Of a stretch of 64,000 nt of DNA, positions 1 to 10,944 are shown one piece after another. The stretch's first letter is position 1; each line of letters opens with the position of its first letter. Below the pieces are notes generated by a model. The model was given only the letters and a program-made list of their open reading frames with translations. It had not been told where the DNA came from and made no database searches. The stretch is from Posidonia oceanica (taxonomy: Eukaryota > Streptophyta > Magnoliopsida > Alismatales > Posidoniaceae): assembly GCA_037176725.1 (NCBI GenBank), contig JAZBRS010000020.1, positions 86,374,001 to 86,438,000 on the forward strand, in the 5' to 3' direction. The translations under genes were made by a program, and so were the position numbers.

Positions 1-1115
1 CAGACCTGGCAGCCATATCCCTCCATCTACTAGTGAACATGACGAAGTCCTCGTCGAGCCTCATCTTTTCAACAATGAGATCTCCTTTGGTCGGCTTGTG
101 TGGTATGTAGTGGCTATATTGGTTCAAGAACTTCTCCTCCACCGTTTTGAAGTCAAGGAGATCATGTGCTGTGAGGGTGTTAAACCATTTTAGCACTTCC
201 CCTTCCAGTGTTTTAAGGAAGAGGCAAATGGTGAGCCCGTGGGTAGAGCATCCATAGTAAATGTGGCTAAATGGTTCCTTGGATCGTCAATCCCATCATA
301 TTTCTACATCTTCGACATCTTGAATCCAGGCGGTAAATTGAAATGCGGGAATTTGGATGTGTCAAAGCTAGCCGGTGCCTTAGATGTGACTCCTGCTTTT
401 GCAAGTGCATCTGAAATCATCATTTTGATATCTATACCAGGAATAGCTTGTTGCCCCTAGACTTGGTACCCTTGAGCTAGATGGAATTGCTGTTGTTGAG
501 GGGTGTTGCATTGTAGAGAGACTGGTGTGGGCTGAGCTGACATATAGCATGGTTGCTGTTGGATTTTCCTTTGGTAGTGTTGTGGAATGAAACTTGATGT
601 TAATTGTGTTGTTTGCTGGACAGAAGGGTAGATCTAAGCTACGGGATATTGTACAGTGTACTATGCTGATGGGCCTTGTATTGAAAATTTTATTATAGGA
701 CTTGGTGGCACAGTGTAGGCATTTCCTAGAGTTTGCGGTGTAGGTGTAGCCAACGAGCCCTAGTGAGGACTTATGAAAGGGGGTCCATGCATGATTGGAA
801 TTAGTGAACTTCCAGTTATCCCTGAGGGGTTGTGTTGTGCCATGAACTGACGGGCATGATTTGTTGCTCCCTTGGGCAATTGATGTGAATTAACCGACAT
901 TAGCAGTGCTATTTAAGAAGTTGCCCTTGGAAGCACAAGTACAAATGGGGCACTCCATGGCTGGGAATAGTTCATGTCTTCCTCTCCTTCACTCTCTTCT
1001 TCATAAGATTGGCCTCTAGTGTTATTTGGAGCAGGAACTACAGGAGTATGGTCCCTAGAAGAATAGTTGTATAGTATGGACGCATGGGGAAGCTTCCGAC
1101 GAACCCTTTGCTGCA
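1..1115 (-). pseudogene. gag relic of a Ty3/gypsy element unlike the others here
   Basis: Read on the minus strand, 1-240 translates to a gag-like stretch with KWFNTLTAHDLLDF, EEKFLNQYSHYIPHKPTKGD and FTSRWRDMAAR, the usual core of a plant Ty3/gypsy gag. Upstream of it (to about 1110) the frame is Gln-rich and then acidic (EEESEGEED), with an N-terminal-looking MQQRVRRKLPHAS at about 1075-1115. The frame is broken by stops and no intact gag remains. The core differs clearly from the gag copies elsewhere in the window (which have LEQYSFNLDL), so this is a different lineage. It continues beyond the left window edge and is cut on the right by element B. Confidence 0.6.
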
Positions 1116-3490
1116 TGAAGATTGGGGTGTTCAGCTCGTTGGTAGACTTCTCCAAAGGAACGCACTCTGGTCGTGGCGGACCTGCCCAACTCACCAAACC
1201 CAACCTAACAACCCCAAACCTACCCAACACCATAAAACCATCCAAAAACCCTAAACATATCCAGAACCACAAGCTCAAAGCCCATTGATGGCCCAAACAA
1301 CCAAAGAAACAGGCCCAAGGTTTGGCTAGCAGACTCTAACATGGCCCAAGCGCGACTAGCCAACGCTACATATAGCGTAACCAGTGAGCGTGACTTGCCA
1401 GCGGTACCAATCAGCGTAACTCACTAGCGCGATGTCTAAGCACGAAGAGCTGGCGACATGCCCTCAATCAGATTAAAATCTACAGGGGATTAAGTGGTCC
1501 TTTAACCTTTGGAACACTTAATTCTCTCCTCTCATTGGCTTACATAGATCTGGGCATGGACCCTGGTTCATACCCCTCTTTCCAATCCAAATTCCAATCA
1601 ACTCCCCCCATTTGAATCCAAACTACACCTTTCCACCGCCAAACATTCATCAATGAACCACAGCAAACCCAACCTCCTATATAACTGCCTGAGCTCTCTA
1701 CGTGAAGCTCCCTAGCTATTTTCATCTCCTTTTGAGCTCTCTCCTCCTAGCACCCTTGCTCCCTTGAATTCCCTAGCACCGGCGAGCCAACAACATCGTC
1801 CAACCCACACCAAGAGCCACCCACATAGCCCAACCAGCACCGCATTCTCCTCCTCCTCCACAGACCCTCCCAAGTGAGTGAGAGAGTCGAGAGCAACCAC
1901 TTTATGTCCAGACAACCCATGCAGTCCTCTGACCAACTCTGTGTTCGACCTGACCACCGCGACCGACGCCACCTCCATGCAACCGCCGCGAGCTACCCAG
2001 CTGGGAGAACATCACCAAGCACCACACAGGTAAGCCTCACCTCCCGTAGCGTAATGTAGCATCTAATTTCGCTTCCTGGATATCTGTTGAATGCTGTTTT
2101 GCATCGTTTCCTTCTTGGTTTTCATCGTCGGCACCCATGCATACACTGTGATGAGTTCATGGCTTCGTGCGAGGCCTGAGGCCATTGAGCTCGAATGTGA
2201 CTCGTCCCTACATTCTCGCACCACCTCCTGGATCCCCCGTGATGCCGTGTCGGTTCCTCTGGTTGTGTACATGGCCGATCATCGTCCCATGGCAGACGGA
2301 ACTGACGTCCTTGAGTGGAGAAGGGAGGTGACCTCACGTTTTGTTTTCTGCCTTGCATTGCATCCTTAGTGACCCTCCTGCCATCCTCCACCTCTGATGT
2401 AAGCCATGGCCAAGCCTTGTGGGTTCCCGACCTCTTCCATGGCCATCGGACCTAACAGCTTCCAACGTCATGCAAGGGAGGTGGGGAGGACGAATCATGC
2501 ATTTGCATTCCTATTTCTTTGTTATGGATTGTTCCCTGATATGCCTTCTTGCTTTGCTGATCGTTGTTTGTTTGGTTTCGATCGTTTTCGATCCATAATT
2601 GTGCAAGGAAGTTCACTATCTGTGACTGCAAAATCTGGGACACGACTACTTAGCGCATAAATCTAGCATATAGATCCAGCATGATTACCTAGCACGAGCC
2701 CTCAGATCCAGAACATAGACAGTGTTACAGAGCATTGGTTTGCCTTGTTTCATCGACTCTCTTTAATCTATTGCTTATGGATTTTGTTCTTCTGCATGAT
2801 TTCGCTTGCATCGAATGGTTTCTTAGATGTTTTGTTTTCCACTTGCATCCATCAGGGCAGTGATGCTTACTGTCTAGAGTTCTAATGAACTAAGGTGTGA
2901 TGATCTAGCGGACATCCCTAGCAGATAGTACTGGTGCGATTTATAGGTGCGAGTGCCCAGTTCAGAACACTGACAGCACTGCTGAGCATTTAGATTGCGT
3001 GATTTATCACATGATTTTGATCTTATCGCATCCAGATCTATTTGTTCCACATGTTTTAAACATCATGGCATGGCATGCATCATATTGCCCAAGGGCATAC
3101 ATTATTTGGCATTTATTTACCTACATTTGCCACACATAAGCAAAATGGCCTAGAAAGACCAACTCGTCGGGTGCATGGGGGTGCCTAACCCCTTCCCCAT
3201 GCGTAACAGGAGTCCTTACCCTTTCTCTAGACAGCAATGACCTTTGTGTCGCATCCATTCTGGACGGATCATCATGGTTTTAAATTCGCATTGCATATTC
3301 ACATATTTTCTCACGTCCGGTTTTCCTTGTCTTTCCGGCTTTAAATAGACTAGGTGGCGACTCCATTTCTTTATCTTTATTTCCATTTAGCATTCACCTC
3401 TTTCTGGTGTTTCTGAGTCGAGTCCTCCTCGTATTCACCACTTCGTCGTGGCCTTCATTGGCTCTCGCCTGAGCATGGCATGGTCACAGA
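1116..3490 (+). repeat. 5' LTR of element B
   Basis: It aligns along its length with 21732-23827: shared blocks include the CTGGTCGTGGCGRACCT stretch near the start, the TATATAA box with GCCTGAGCTCTCTACGTGAAGC downstream (about 1677-1713), the GCATGGGGGTGCCTAACCCC block (about 3172) and the end CATGGTCACA. The first 30 bases are degenerate compared with the TGTAGACACC start of the 3' copy. About 170 bases before the end is a PBS-like GTGGCGACTCC (3354-3364), as in every LTR in this window. Confidence 0.6.
1677..1684 (+). promoter_or_regulatory. TATA box of the B 5' LTR
   Basis: CTATATAA followed by a conserved GCCTGAGCTCTCTACGTGAAG. The same box and downstream sequence are at 22271 in the 3' LTR. 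Transcription would be expected to start about 30 bases downstream, near 1710. That start is inferred. Confidence 0.5.
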
Positions 3491-4427
3491 ATTCCCTGCC
3501 CTGTAGCCTCAGCATTTGATTGCTCTAGCACAAAAGTTGTAAGGCATTGCTTTCTCTCTCAATCCTACTTTGGTCGCCCCTGTTGCGACTCCTGAGGTTC
3601 TAGTGTAGCCTACTCCAGCTTTGCAGGCTCACCCCACTACACTCCCGCCCTTGCCATCATAACCGCAGCTCCTTACAGCCTCGGCGATGGGGGCGTCATC
3701 CCTACCTCCTGCATTGCCATAGCACTCCACACATCATCCATCTCCATCACCTGGTGGCCCGTCCATCGGATTGGCAAGAGCATAGTGCCCATAGAGTCCG
3801 TTGCCCGAGGTCGTACTGGTGCAATAGCTGCTGCTCCCACATTCTACACCTTACACTACACAGCATGCAATTTATCCATCTCCTATGTGTCAACAGATAT
3901 AGGAACCTACATACATGCCACCACACTCTTCACCCCTACACGGGTATGATGGCCCTCATGCTTCGTCACCAAGAGGCGTGATGGTGGATCCAGTGGAGCA
4001 TTCTCATGTGACTCATACAGCATATGCGCTACCCGCCCCAGCTACTTCTGTCTCAACAGCAGCGACCACAGACACCCTCCTCACTAGGATCGATGATCTA
4101 GAGAGAGCAGTTCGCCAAGTGCAAGGATGGGACCGCCAGTCCTACCATTTCTGAGACCTTTGCTACTTTCCAAAGGTGACATTCCCAATGAACTTCCACA
4201 TCCTAGAATTCAAGAAGTACAAGTAGAGGTTGCTCGATCATGCACCTGAGGGCGTACTGCGGAGACCTCGCACAGTTTCAAGCTGATGAGAGGCTGTTGA
4301 TCCACCTGTTCTAGAAAAGACTGACAAGGCCAGTACTCAAATGGTTCACTTCTCTCGACATGGCCACCATCAAGACTTGGAAAGACCTTAGCCAGGCCTT
4401 CCTGGATTAGTACTCCAATTTGGACTT
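3491..4427 (+). pseudogene. gag relic of element B, interrupted by element C
   Basis: From about 3570 the plus strand follows the gag of element H codon by codon: the Pro/His-rich N-terminal region (GGQSFGLVGAQY-like text near 3750, HPYTGYDG and MVDPVEH near 3930-4000), then DRQSYHF, LKAYCGDLAQFQADERLL and LKWFTSLDMATIKTWKDLSQ. Several in-frame stops and small indels (4153, 4224, 4312, 4408) kill the frame. It ends abruptly at TACTCCAATTTGGACTT, within the codons for YS(F)NLDL, where the minus-strand LTR of C begins with TGTGACCATG. No continuation of this gag was found to the right of C, so the far side has been lost or rearranged. Confidence 0.7.
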
Positions 4428-6300
4428 TGTGACCATGCTAGCGACGGGGGTCGACACACGCGACTAGGAAGAGCCATGCGCGAAAATCCAATAAGGCCAT
4501 GACAGAGTGGTGCATTCGAGGAGAAATTGACTCAAAAACACCGAATGCGAAGAAACAAAAGATAAGACAATGGAGTCGCCACCAAGTCTATTGAAATCGG
4601 AAGACGAGGAAAATCGAATGCAAAACATGATATGCAATGCAATATTGAAAACAAAATGATCGATCTGTGCCAATGGATGAGACACAACGGTCATTGCGGC
4701 CCAAAGAAAGGGTAAGGACTCCTGTTATAGATGGGGAAGGTGTTAGGCACTCCATACAGCTGACGAGTCAGTCTTTCTAGGCTTATTCGCTTGCATGTGT
4801 GGCTAAAGTAGGCATGTGAATGCCGATTAATGTATGCCCAAGGGCAATAATGAGATGCCTTGCAAATATGAATGCATGCTCTTAATGTATGCCTAGATGC
4901 CATGATGTTAAATGCCAAATGCCATGAAGATGTAGGTAAACAAGCGGAGAAAATAGATCTGAATGTGAGAAACTAGAATCATGTAGTGAATCATGCAACC
5001 TAATGCTTAGCCACGCTGTCAGTGATTTGAACCAAGGCACTCGAGCATAGGAATCATGCCGATACTATCCACTAGGAAAGTACACTGGATCATCGTGCCT
5101 CAGTTCATAAGAACTCCAGACAGTAAACATCACTGCCCTAATTGATTCAAACAAAAGCCAAAACATCCGAGAAACCATGCAAAGCAAACAAAATCATGTA
5201 GAGGAACGAAATCCAGATGCGAATGAACGAGATCAGAAGAAAGGAATCAGAGGAAAGCCATGTAAGTGGTGCTCTGCTCTATGCCTATTCTGGATATGGG
5301 TGAACTGCACCAGTAACCCGCGGTGGTAACCCACGCTAGTTACTCACGGTCCAGGCATGACAGAGTCCAGACGACAATCTTTCTTGCTTAGATGATGAAG
5401 TAGAACGACAAAAACATGCAAATGGTGATCGAAGAAGCATGCAGGATGTCAATGAGTGCTCCTAATGCTTTAAACCAGATCTAGGGTGGCTGCATACTTC
5501 TCCCCACCTCCCCTGTTCGTCAATGGGTTCGACCAACTCTCACGGCCATGGAAGCGGGCTGTGAGCTTCGGGGAATGGCTTTGACATCGACAGAGGGTGG
5601 AGGAAGCAACAGGCAATGAGATGATGCAATGCCGATGCAAGGAAAATGATGGACGTCAAGCTCCATGGCCTCCCCGTCTCCACGTTGTGACGCCAACTCT
5701 CAAGCTATGTAGAGGAGGGTTGGCTGAAATCGAGGCATTCCTAGGCCGAGGAGGAGCATCGTAAGGATGTCGAGGGAGTGGATCTCGTGCCGGGATGAGC
5801 GGTGTTCCATGCTCAATGGTTGAAGCCTCACACACGACCGGAATCCATCACTGACAGAATGCAAATGCAACGCAATGAAAACAACGACGTAAATGGACTA
5901 AGCAAACCGAGATAAAAATGACCACACTCGAGGAAGCATTACCATGCAAGGGAGGGCGGATGCTTACCTATTGATGCATAGATTATCCCTCCTGGGGATA
6001 GTGGCTTGCGGCGGCTCTTCTCCGGCTCGGTGTTGCCTTGGACGCGATAGAGGAGGCAATGCAATGGGTTGCTAAAGCTCTGGACATGCTGTGCTAGTAA
6101 TGCAGAGGCTAGGGAGTGGTGTTGGATGCTCGACCACGGGTGTGCAATGGGTTTGCAGTGGTTGTGGGTGTATGGTCGTGCTCGGCGGTGGAGGCTTGGC
6201 CATGGGAGCTTGGTGGTGCTAGGGAACGGCTGGCAAAGGTGTGGGTGGTGCTAAGAGTCCAGAGAGAGAGCCCAGAGGCTTGGACGTTGAAGGTGGCCAC

Positions 6301-6310
6301 TTTTTTATAG
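6301..6310 (-). promoter_or_regulatory. TATA-like box of the C LTR
   Basis: The complement reads CTATAAAAAA, in a position roughly corresponding to the TATA box of the B LTR. The downstream initiation region is not clearly conserved, so confidence is modest. Confidence 0.35.
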
Positions 6311-6805
6311 GGGCTTGCATGCACAGGAGTCGTAGATTCATAATAGAATTCAAATGTGTGGTATGGATGTAAGTTAAGTGGATTCAATGGGTATTTAAAT
6401 GTGGATAAGGGGTACGATGGTCAAGGCATGTCAAGGCACACGCTTAGATCTATGCAAGCCAATGAGAAGCAAGGAATCAATGGTCCAAAAGTGAATGGAC
6501 GAATTGATCCTTTGCAGCAATTATTGACACAAGGGATAGCACCGGCTATCCACGATAGCGACCCGCGCTAGCTACCCGTGCTAGTAAGCCGCGCGAACTA
6601 TCTGCGCTAGCAATTCGTGGTTGACCTATGGCTGGGCCTGTTGCATGGATCTTGGGCCTATTTCTTGAGTGTTTGACCACCAATGAGCTTTGGGCTTGTG
6701 GTTTTGGATGGTTTTGTGTAGGTTTGTGGTCTTGGGTAAGGTGGTTGGGTCTGCCAAGTCGCAACTGGAGCAAGCTCTTCCGGTGGAGTTTGCTGACAAG
6801 TGGCC

Positions 6806-8067
6806 TGATGTGAATTTTAATTAACCGCAAGTGCACAGTGTACCATGTAGTACATATGCAAAATACGGGTCGATCCCACAGAGAATAGAGTTTAAAAACA
6901 AAGAGATTAATTATCAGTTATTGAAAGAAGGTTGAGAATGATGATGGTTAAGAACTATCACTAGAAGATGTAATCAACTTAATTAAAACCTAGGGTTTCA
7001 AATCCATTTATGTAAAATACAATATGCATGATTAAATCCAATCTTTGTCTCTCTTCATGAACTAAATAATTTACTCAATGGTTCTTATCCTAACAAGCAT
7101 AACCTATATGCAATGCACCATAGATTATCAAGTCTGAAGATAAAATCACACAAAACAAACTAAATCAAATGATATATGATAGATCTGAGATTATATACAC
7201 AACCCCCAAGTTATTCTTCCCTAAGCATAGATTAAAAAGATATTATCAATGTTAATCTATCAAAGTTTATCGAATAATGAATGATCCATATAATATACAT
7301 CCAGTCTACATAATCATAGCATTTAAGCATGAGAAGACAAAGAGGAACTTAATCACAACATATGCAATTACATAAACTTCATCTAAACCCTAGATTTAAA
7401 AACTTAGCCTAGCATGATAATGAAAAACATCAAAATAAAAGAAAGGGAAAGAGAAGAGCAAGACATAATTAATATAAAGGAAATGAACTTGAATTAATAA
7501 AATACCTTGATTACAGAAACTAAGCTTGAAGAACTCTAAAGCAATGGAAGAAGAAAACCTAAGCCTAATGTGGAAGATGATGCCTCTGTATGTACAAGAT
7601 CCAACCTCCAAGTTTACACAATGGTCCCTTTTATAAGCTTACAAGGGTTTGGTCGTCACATAAACAAATCTGGATACAAATGAGGAAACTGAATTTCAAT
7701 TACAAGATATTTCCAAGTTAACTCTGTGATTGCCAAAGACGGAGTCAACCCTGACTTCTCTGGGCGCTTGGGAGGCGCCAGCTGGCCCTAGATTAGCTCC
7801 AATTTTGTTGATTCTGTTATCTTATCTTCCTCCTCGTGTTTACACACGTGGAAAAAGTGTATTTGATATCTTGCAGGGATTTGCATTTCTTGTTTCATTG
7901 TATTTGCATTTCTTTTTGTCTTTTATCATTTTTCTTCCTTCTTTTTCTCTTTTCTCTTCAGGTCCAAAGTTCCTACACAAATTGCACAAAATACCTTGAG
8001 TAATATTATTTATGAACAAAAGAGATAAATATGGGGCATAAAACATGTAAGAATAATGTGCTAATCA
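6806..8067. mobile_element. Solo LTR of an unrelated family, inserted in the C LTR
   Basis: A 1262-bp AT-rich block beginning TGATGTGAATTTT and ending GCTAATCA (TG...CA ends, TGAT/ATCA inverted termini). It is flanked by identical 5-bp duplications TGGCC at 6801-6805 and 8068-8072. Near the start is CGCAAGTGCAC followed by ACGGGTCGATCCCACAG; the interior has no coding capacity. Size, ends and duplication fit a solo LTR left by LTR-LTR recombination. A short non-autonomous element without internal region is the alternative. Its orientation is not determined. Confidence 0.65.
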
Positions 8068-8082
8068 TGGCCTCAAATCAGT

Positions 8083-8152
8083 GTGTCTACAGATACCCCT
8101 CCATAAGCGAGGTCAAGAGTAGTGAGACTATGGCTCAGGGTTGACATGACAC
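8083..8152. other. PPT/LTR-junction foldback, element C
   Basis: The LTR-start complement GTGTC (8083-8087) can pair with GACAC (8148-8152), with the PPT complement between them. This is the weakest of the six copies of this structure. Confidence 0.4.
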
Positions 8153-9039
8153 CCTGCCTGAAGCCTGTAGGAGGATGGTGTTTGCTGTTGGTGTTGGGTC
8201 ACTTATTTGGCAGATGCACCGAAAGTCATGACTCATTGCCGAGATGCAAATGCAGATGCGGATGCTAAAAATGCTATGCTGATGCAGATTATGCAACATT
8301 GATGGTGATGCTGATGTGCACTGAGCTTCACTAGGGGTGTGTGCAGCTCTACGTGATGCTGATGTAATGCATGTTGACACTGAGCATGCGATGCCGAGGC
8401 TAACTCTACTGGGGACACATGCGGGGTGCACGATACTGATGTGGCTACCTAGCATGTAGTGCTAGTGTGATGATGCTGAATGTAGGGGCAGTGGCCGGCT
8501 AACAGTTCTGTTGTTCGAGAGAGGGGTATAGTGAAAGCAGATGAGTATGCTGTGTGCTGATGGGATGTTATGTGGTGCAATGAGATGCTATGTGATGCAA
8601 TGAGACGCAATGGGACACAATGTCATGCCATTGGATGCAATGTGATGCTGTGCAATGTAATGTCATGTAATGTGATGCTATGAGATGAGATGCAATGCGA
8701 TGCAGGGATGCAATGAGGTGCTGGTGACGATGCAATGTGATGCCAGGCGATAAGGTGGTGGCTAATCCAAACTTCTGCAATGAGGGGCACCAGACAAGAC
8801 TAACGGGCTTGCCATCCGGTGAGAAGGGCATGACAAGTTGGCGGACTCATCAACGGATAGTTGGGGTTATCAACCCGGAGAGAGGGGCTCCAGACAAGAC
8901 TAACTTGCTTGCCACCCGGAACGCCAGACACTTTGACGGATGTCATTTAGGTAGTTAGGGCTACCAGCCCAAAGAGAAGGGGCATGGCAAGTTATCAGAC
9001 TCACCGACTGGAAAGCTAGATAGTAAGACGGGTGTCATC
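8092..9039 (-). other. 3' UTR of element C, LTR-proximal part
   Basis: Non-coding on both strands. After the PPT complement it holds a stretch very rich in ATGCAATG/GATGC motifs (about 8570-8740), loose 10-bp-period repeats also seen in the 3' UTR of B (21300-21480). Next come several repeats around GCCATCCGG..GACAAGTT and TAGTTAGGG, which relate to the GCTGATAGCCCTAACTATCC motif of the 3' UTRs of E and G. No gene. Confidence 0.5.
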
Positions 9040-10096
9040 CGAGTAGTTAAGGGTACTAGCCCTTGAAGGAAGGACCTCGCCCGCTTGGAGTTAGATCACA
9101 GAAGCGAGGGGCCCATTGGACTTCGTCTGACTGGCACGAAGAGAAGGGGCATGGTAAGTTATCAGACTCACCGATCGGAAAGCTAGATAGTATGACGGGT
9201 GTCATCTGAGTAGTTAGGGGTTCCAGCCTGAGAAGGAAGGACCTCACCTGCCTGGAGCGAGATCATAGAAGAGAGGGGCCCACTGGACTTTGTCTGACTG
9301 GCATGAGGATCCAGAAGAGGCAAGCGGGACTTCGTCTGACCAGCACGAAGTCGCGAAGGAGACAAGTTGGACCTCATCCGATCGGCACAAGGATCCAGAA
9401 GAGCAGGACTTCATCTGACCAGCATGAAGTCGCGAAAGGAGGCAAGCTAGACCTCGTCCGACCGGCACGAGGATGCAAGCAAGTGAGACTTCGTCCGACC
9501 GAAACGAAGTCACAAGGGAGGCAAGTTGGACCTTGTCCAATCGACACGAGAATCCAAGCAAACGGGACTTTGTTCGACGGGAACGAAGTCGCGAGGGAGG
9601 CAAAATGGACCTTGTCCGTCCGACACGAGGATCTAAGCAAGCAGGATTTTCTCCCACCGGAACAAAGTCTCAAGGGAGGCAAAATGGACCTCGTCTGACT
9701 GGCATGGGGATCCAAGCGAGTGGGACTTCGTCTGACCAGAACGAAGTTGCGAGGGAGGCAAGCTGAACCTCATCCGTCTGGCACGAGGATCCAAGCAAGC
9801 AGGACTTCGTCCCACCTGAACGAAGTTGCGAGGGAGATAAGCTGGACCTTGTCCGTCTGGCATGAGGATCCAAGCAAGTGGAACTTCATCTGACTGGAAT
9901 GAAGTCACGAGGGAGGCAAGCTGGACCTCGACTGACTGGCATGAGGATCCAAGCAAGTAGGACTTCGTCCAACCAGAATGAAGTTGCTAGGGTGGTAAGC
10001 TTGACCTTGGTTGTCTGGCACGAGGATCTAAGCAAGTGGGACTTTGTCCAATTGAAATGAAGTCACGAGGGAGGCAAGTTGGACCTCGTCTGTTTG
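9040..10096 (-). repeat. Tandem array of about 80-bp units, element C 3' UTR
   Basis: Thirteen or so degenerate units spaced 79-80 bp (for example unit starts near 9721, 9800, 9879 and 9959). Each contains GGACTTCGTC..GACCAG..CGAAGT and CCTCGTC..CACGAGGATCCAAGC. Each unit carries two short inverted repeats (GACTTCG/CGAAGTC and CTCGT/ACGAG), i.e. two potential hairpins. It is the reverse complement of the array at 18540-20690. Long frames through the array (for example 9244-9657 minus) are by-products of the repeats. Confidence 0.8.
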
Positions 10097-10878
10097 GCAC
10101 GGAGCTGGAGGTCTAGGAGTGGAGGTGGGAGTTCACTCTTGATCACTCGGGCTCTCAAATCTCTCTGGGATAGGTGTGGTGGTCTGGGCAATGGCTGGAA
10201 TGTTGCTATTTTGTTGGGTTCGTGGGCTTGTTTTCAACGACAGCAGCGACTTTGGCAGGCAATGGCAGGCGATGGCAGCCGTGGCAGGCCGAAGCGAGAG
10301 TGGGAAGTCTTCGAGGGATGTCAGGTAGTTAGTGTGGAAGGTCCGAATGGTTGTTGAAGTCGCTGTGGTGGCAGAGATGGGCTGGCAAAGGCAGTGACTC
10401 TAGAGGTGAGCGGGAAACGGGCTGGGGCAGAAATGAGGTGGTGGTAGGTTGTCACACAGCCTTGGCAGCTAGTGGGTGGCATGGAGTGGTGAGGGGATGG
10501 CTAGTAAGTGGTGTACGGGCGGCGTAGTGGACGGGAGGTGAGCTAGAGGTGGCGGAGCAGCCGCTGCACCTCCCAGGTCGTTGGACGCTAGCACAGAGCG
10601 CGTCCAACGTTGGACGCTGCTGATGCCAGCGTTCAACATGCCCAGGAGGCCAAAGGCTGAAATGGGCTTGGGCCTTGGCTTAAAAAGGGTTGGAAAGGTG
10701 TAAAAAGGCTTGGGTGAGGGTTTTGGGGCTTAGGTGGGGTTTTGGGGTTGGTTTAGGAATGAGATTTGGCTTTAAGGTCAAAATGGGTTAGTTCGAAAAA
10801 AGAGAGCCATCCCAGAGTCCAAGCAAGCTTTCCAGAGAGGTCGACCATCTTCCAGGCAGTCAAAATGGGGTGTCAACA
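10097..10878 (-). repeat. Truncated 3' LTR of element E (D-type)
   Basis: It matches 27640-28433 (GGAGCTGGAGGT, CTCAAGCTCTC, GGTCAAAATGGGT, AGAGAGCCATCCCAGAGTCC) and ends on the right with the complement of TGTTGACACC at 10869-10878, followed by the PPT complement. The left side is cut where the C array begins, so only about 0.8 kb of a roughly 3.4-kb LTR remains. It contains one double-hairpin GTTGGACGC/GCGTCCAAC unit at 10580-10638. Confidence 0.65.
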
Positions 10879-10944
10879 GATGCCCCTCTCTAAGCAAGGT
10901 CAAGGGGGGACCGAGGCCGCTGCTCAGGGTAGACATGACACCCC
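10867..10944. other. PPT/LTR-junction foldback, element E
   Basis: GGGGTGTC at 10867-10874 (LTR start, complement) and GACACCCC at 10937-10944 are perfect complements, with the PPT complement and a GCTCAGGG inner-stem arm between them. Confidence 0.6.

Larger units (their letters stand above)
4428..8091 (-). repeat. 3' LTR of element C, split by a solo LTR
   Basis: Minus-strand LTR. Its end (left) is TGTGACCATG, the complement of the CATGGTCACA end of the B LTR; its start (right, 8082-8091) is the complement of TGTAGACACA, immediately followed by the complement of a PPT (GATACCCCTCC). The PBS-like GGAGTCGCCACC is at 4572-4583. Removing the 1262-bp insertion at 6806-8067 and its duplicated 5 bases leaves about 2.4 kb, close to the B LTR. 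The left 5 bases, GACTT, would be one copy of the target duplication; the other copy was not found. Confidence 0.65.

Noticed and set aside
9244..9956. Open frames with repeated SDEVPLAWILMP-type text (also at 18618-20674)
   Set aside because: By-products of the 80-bp tandem array; no start or domain.
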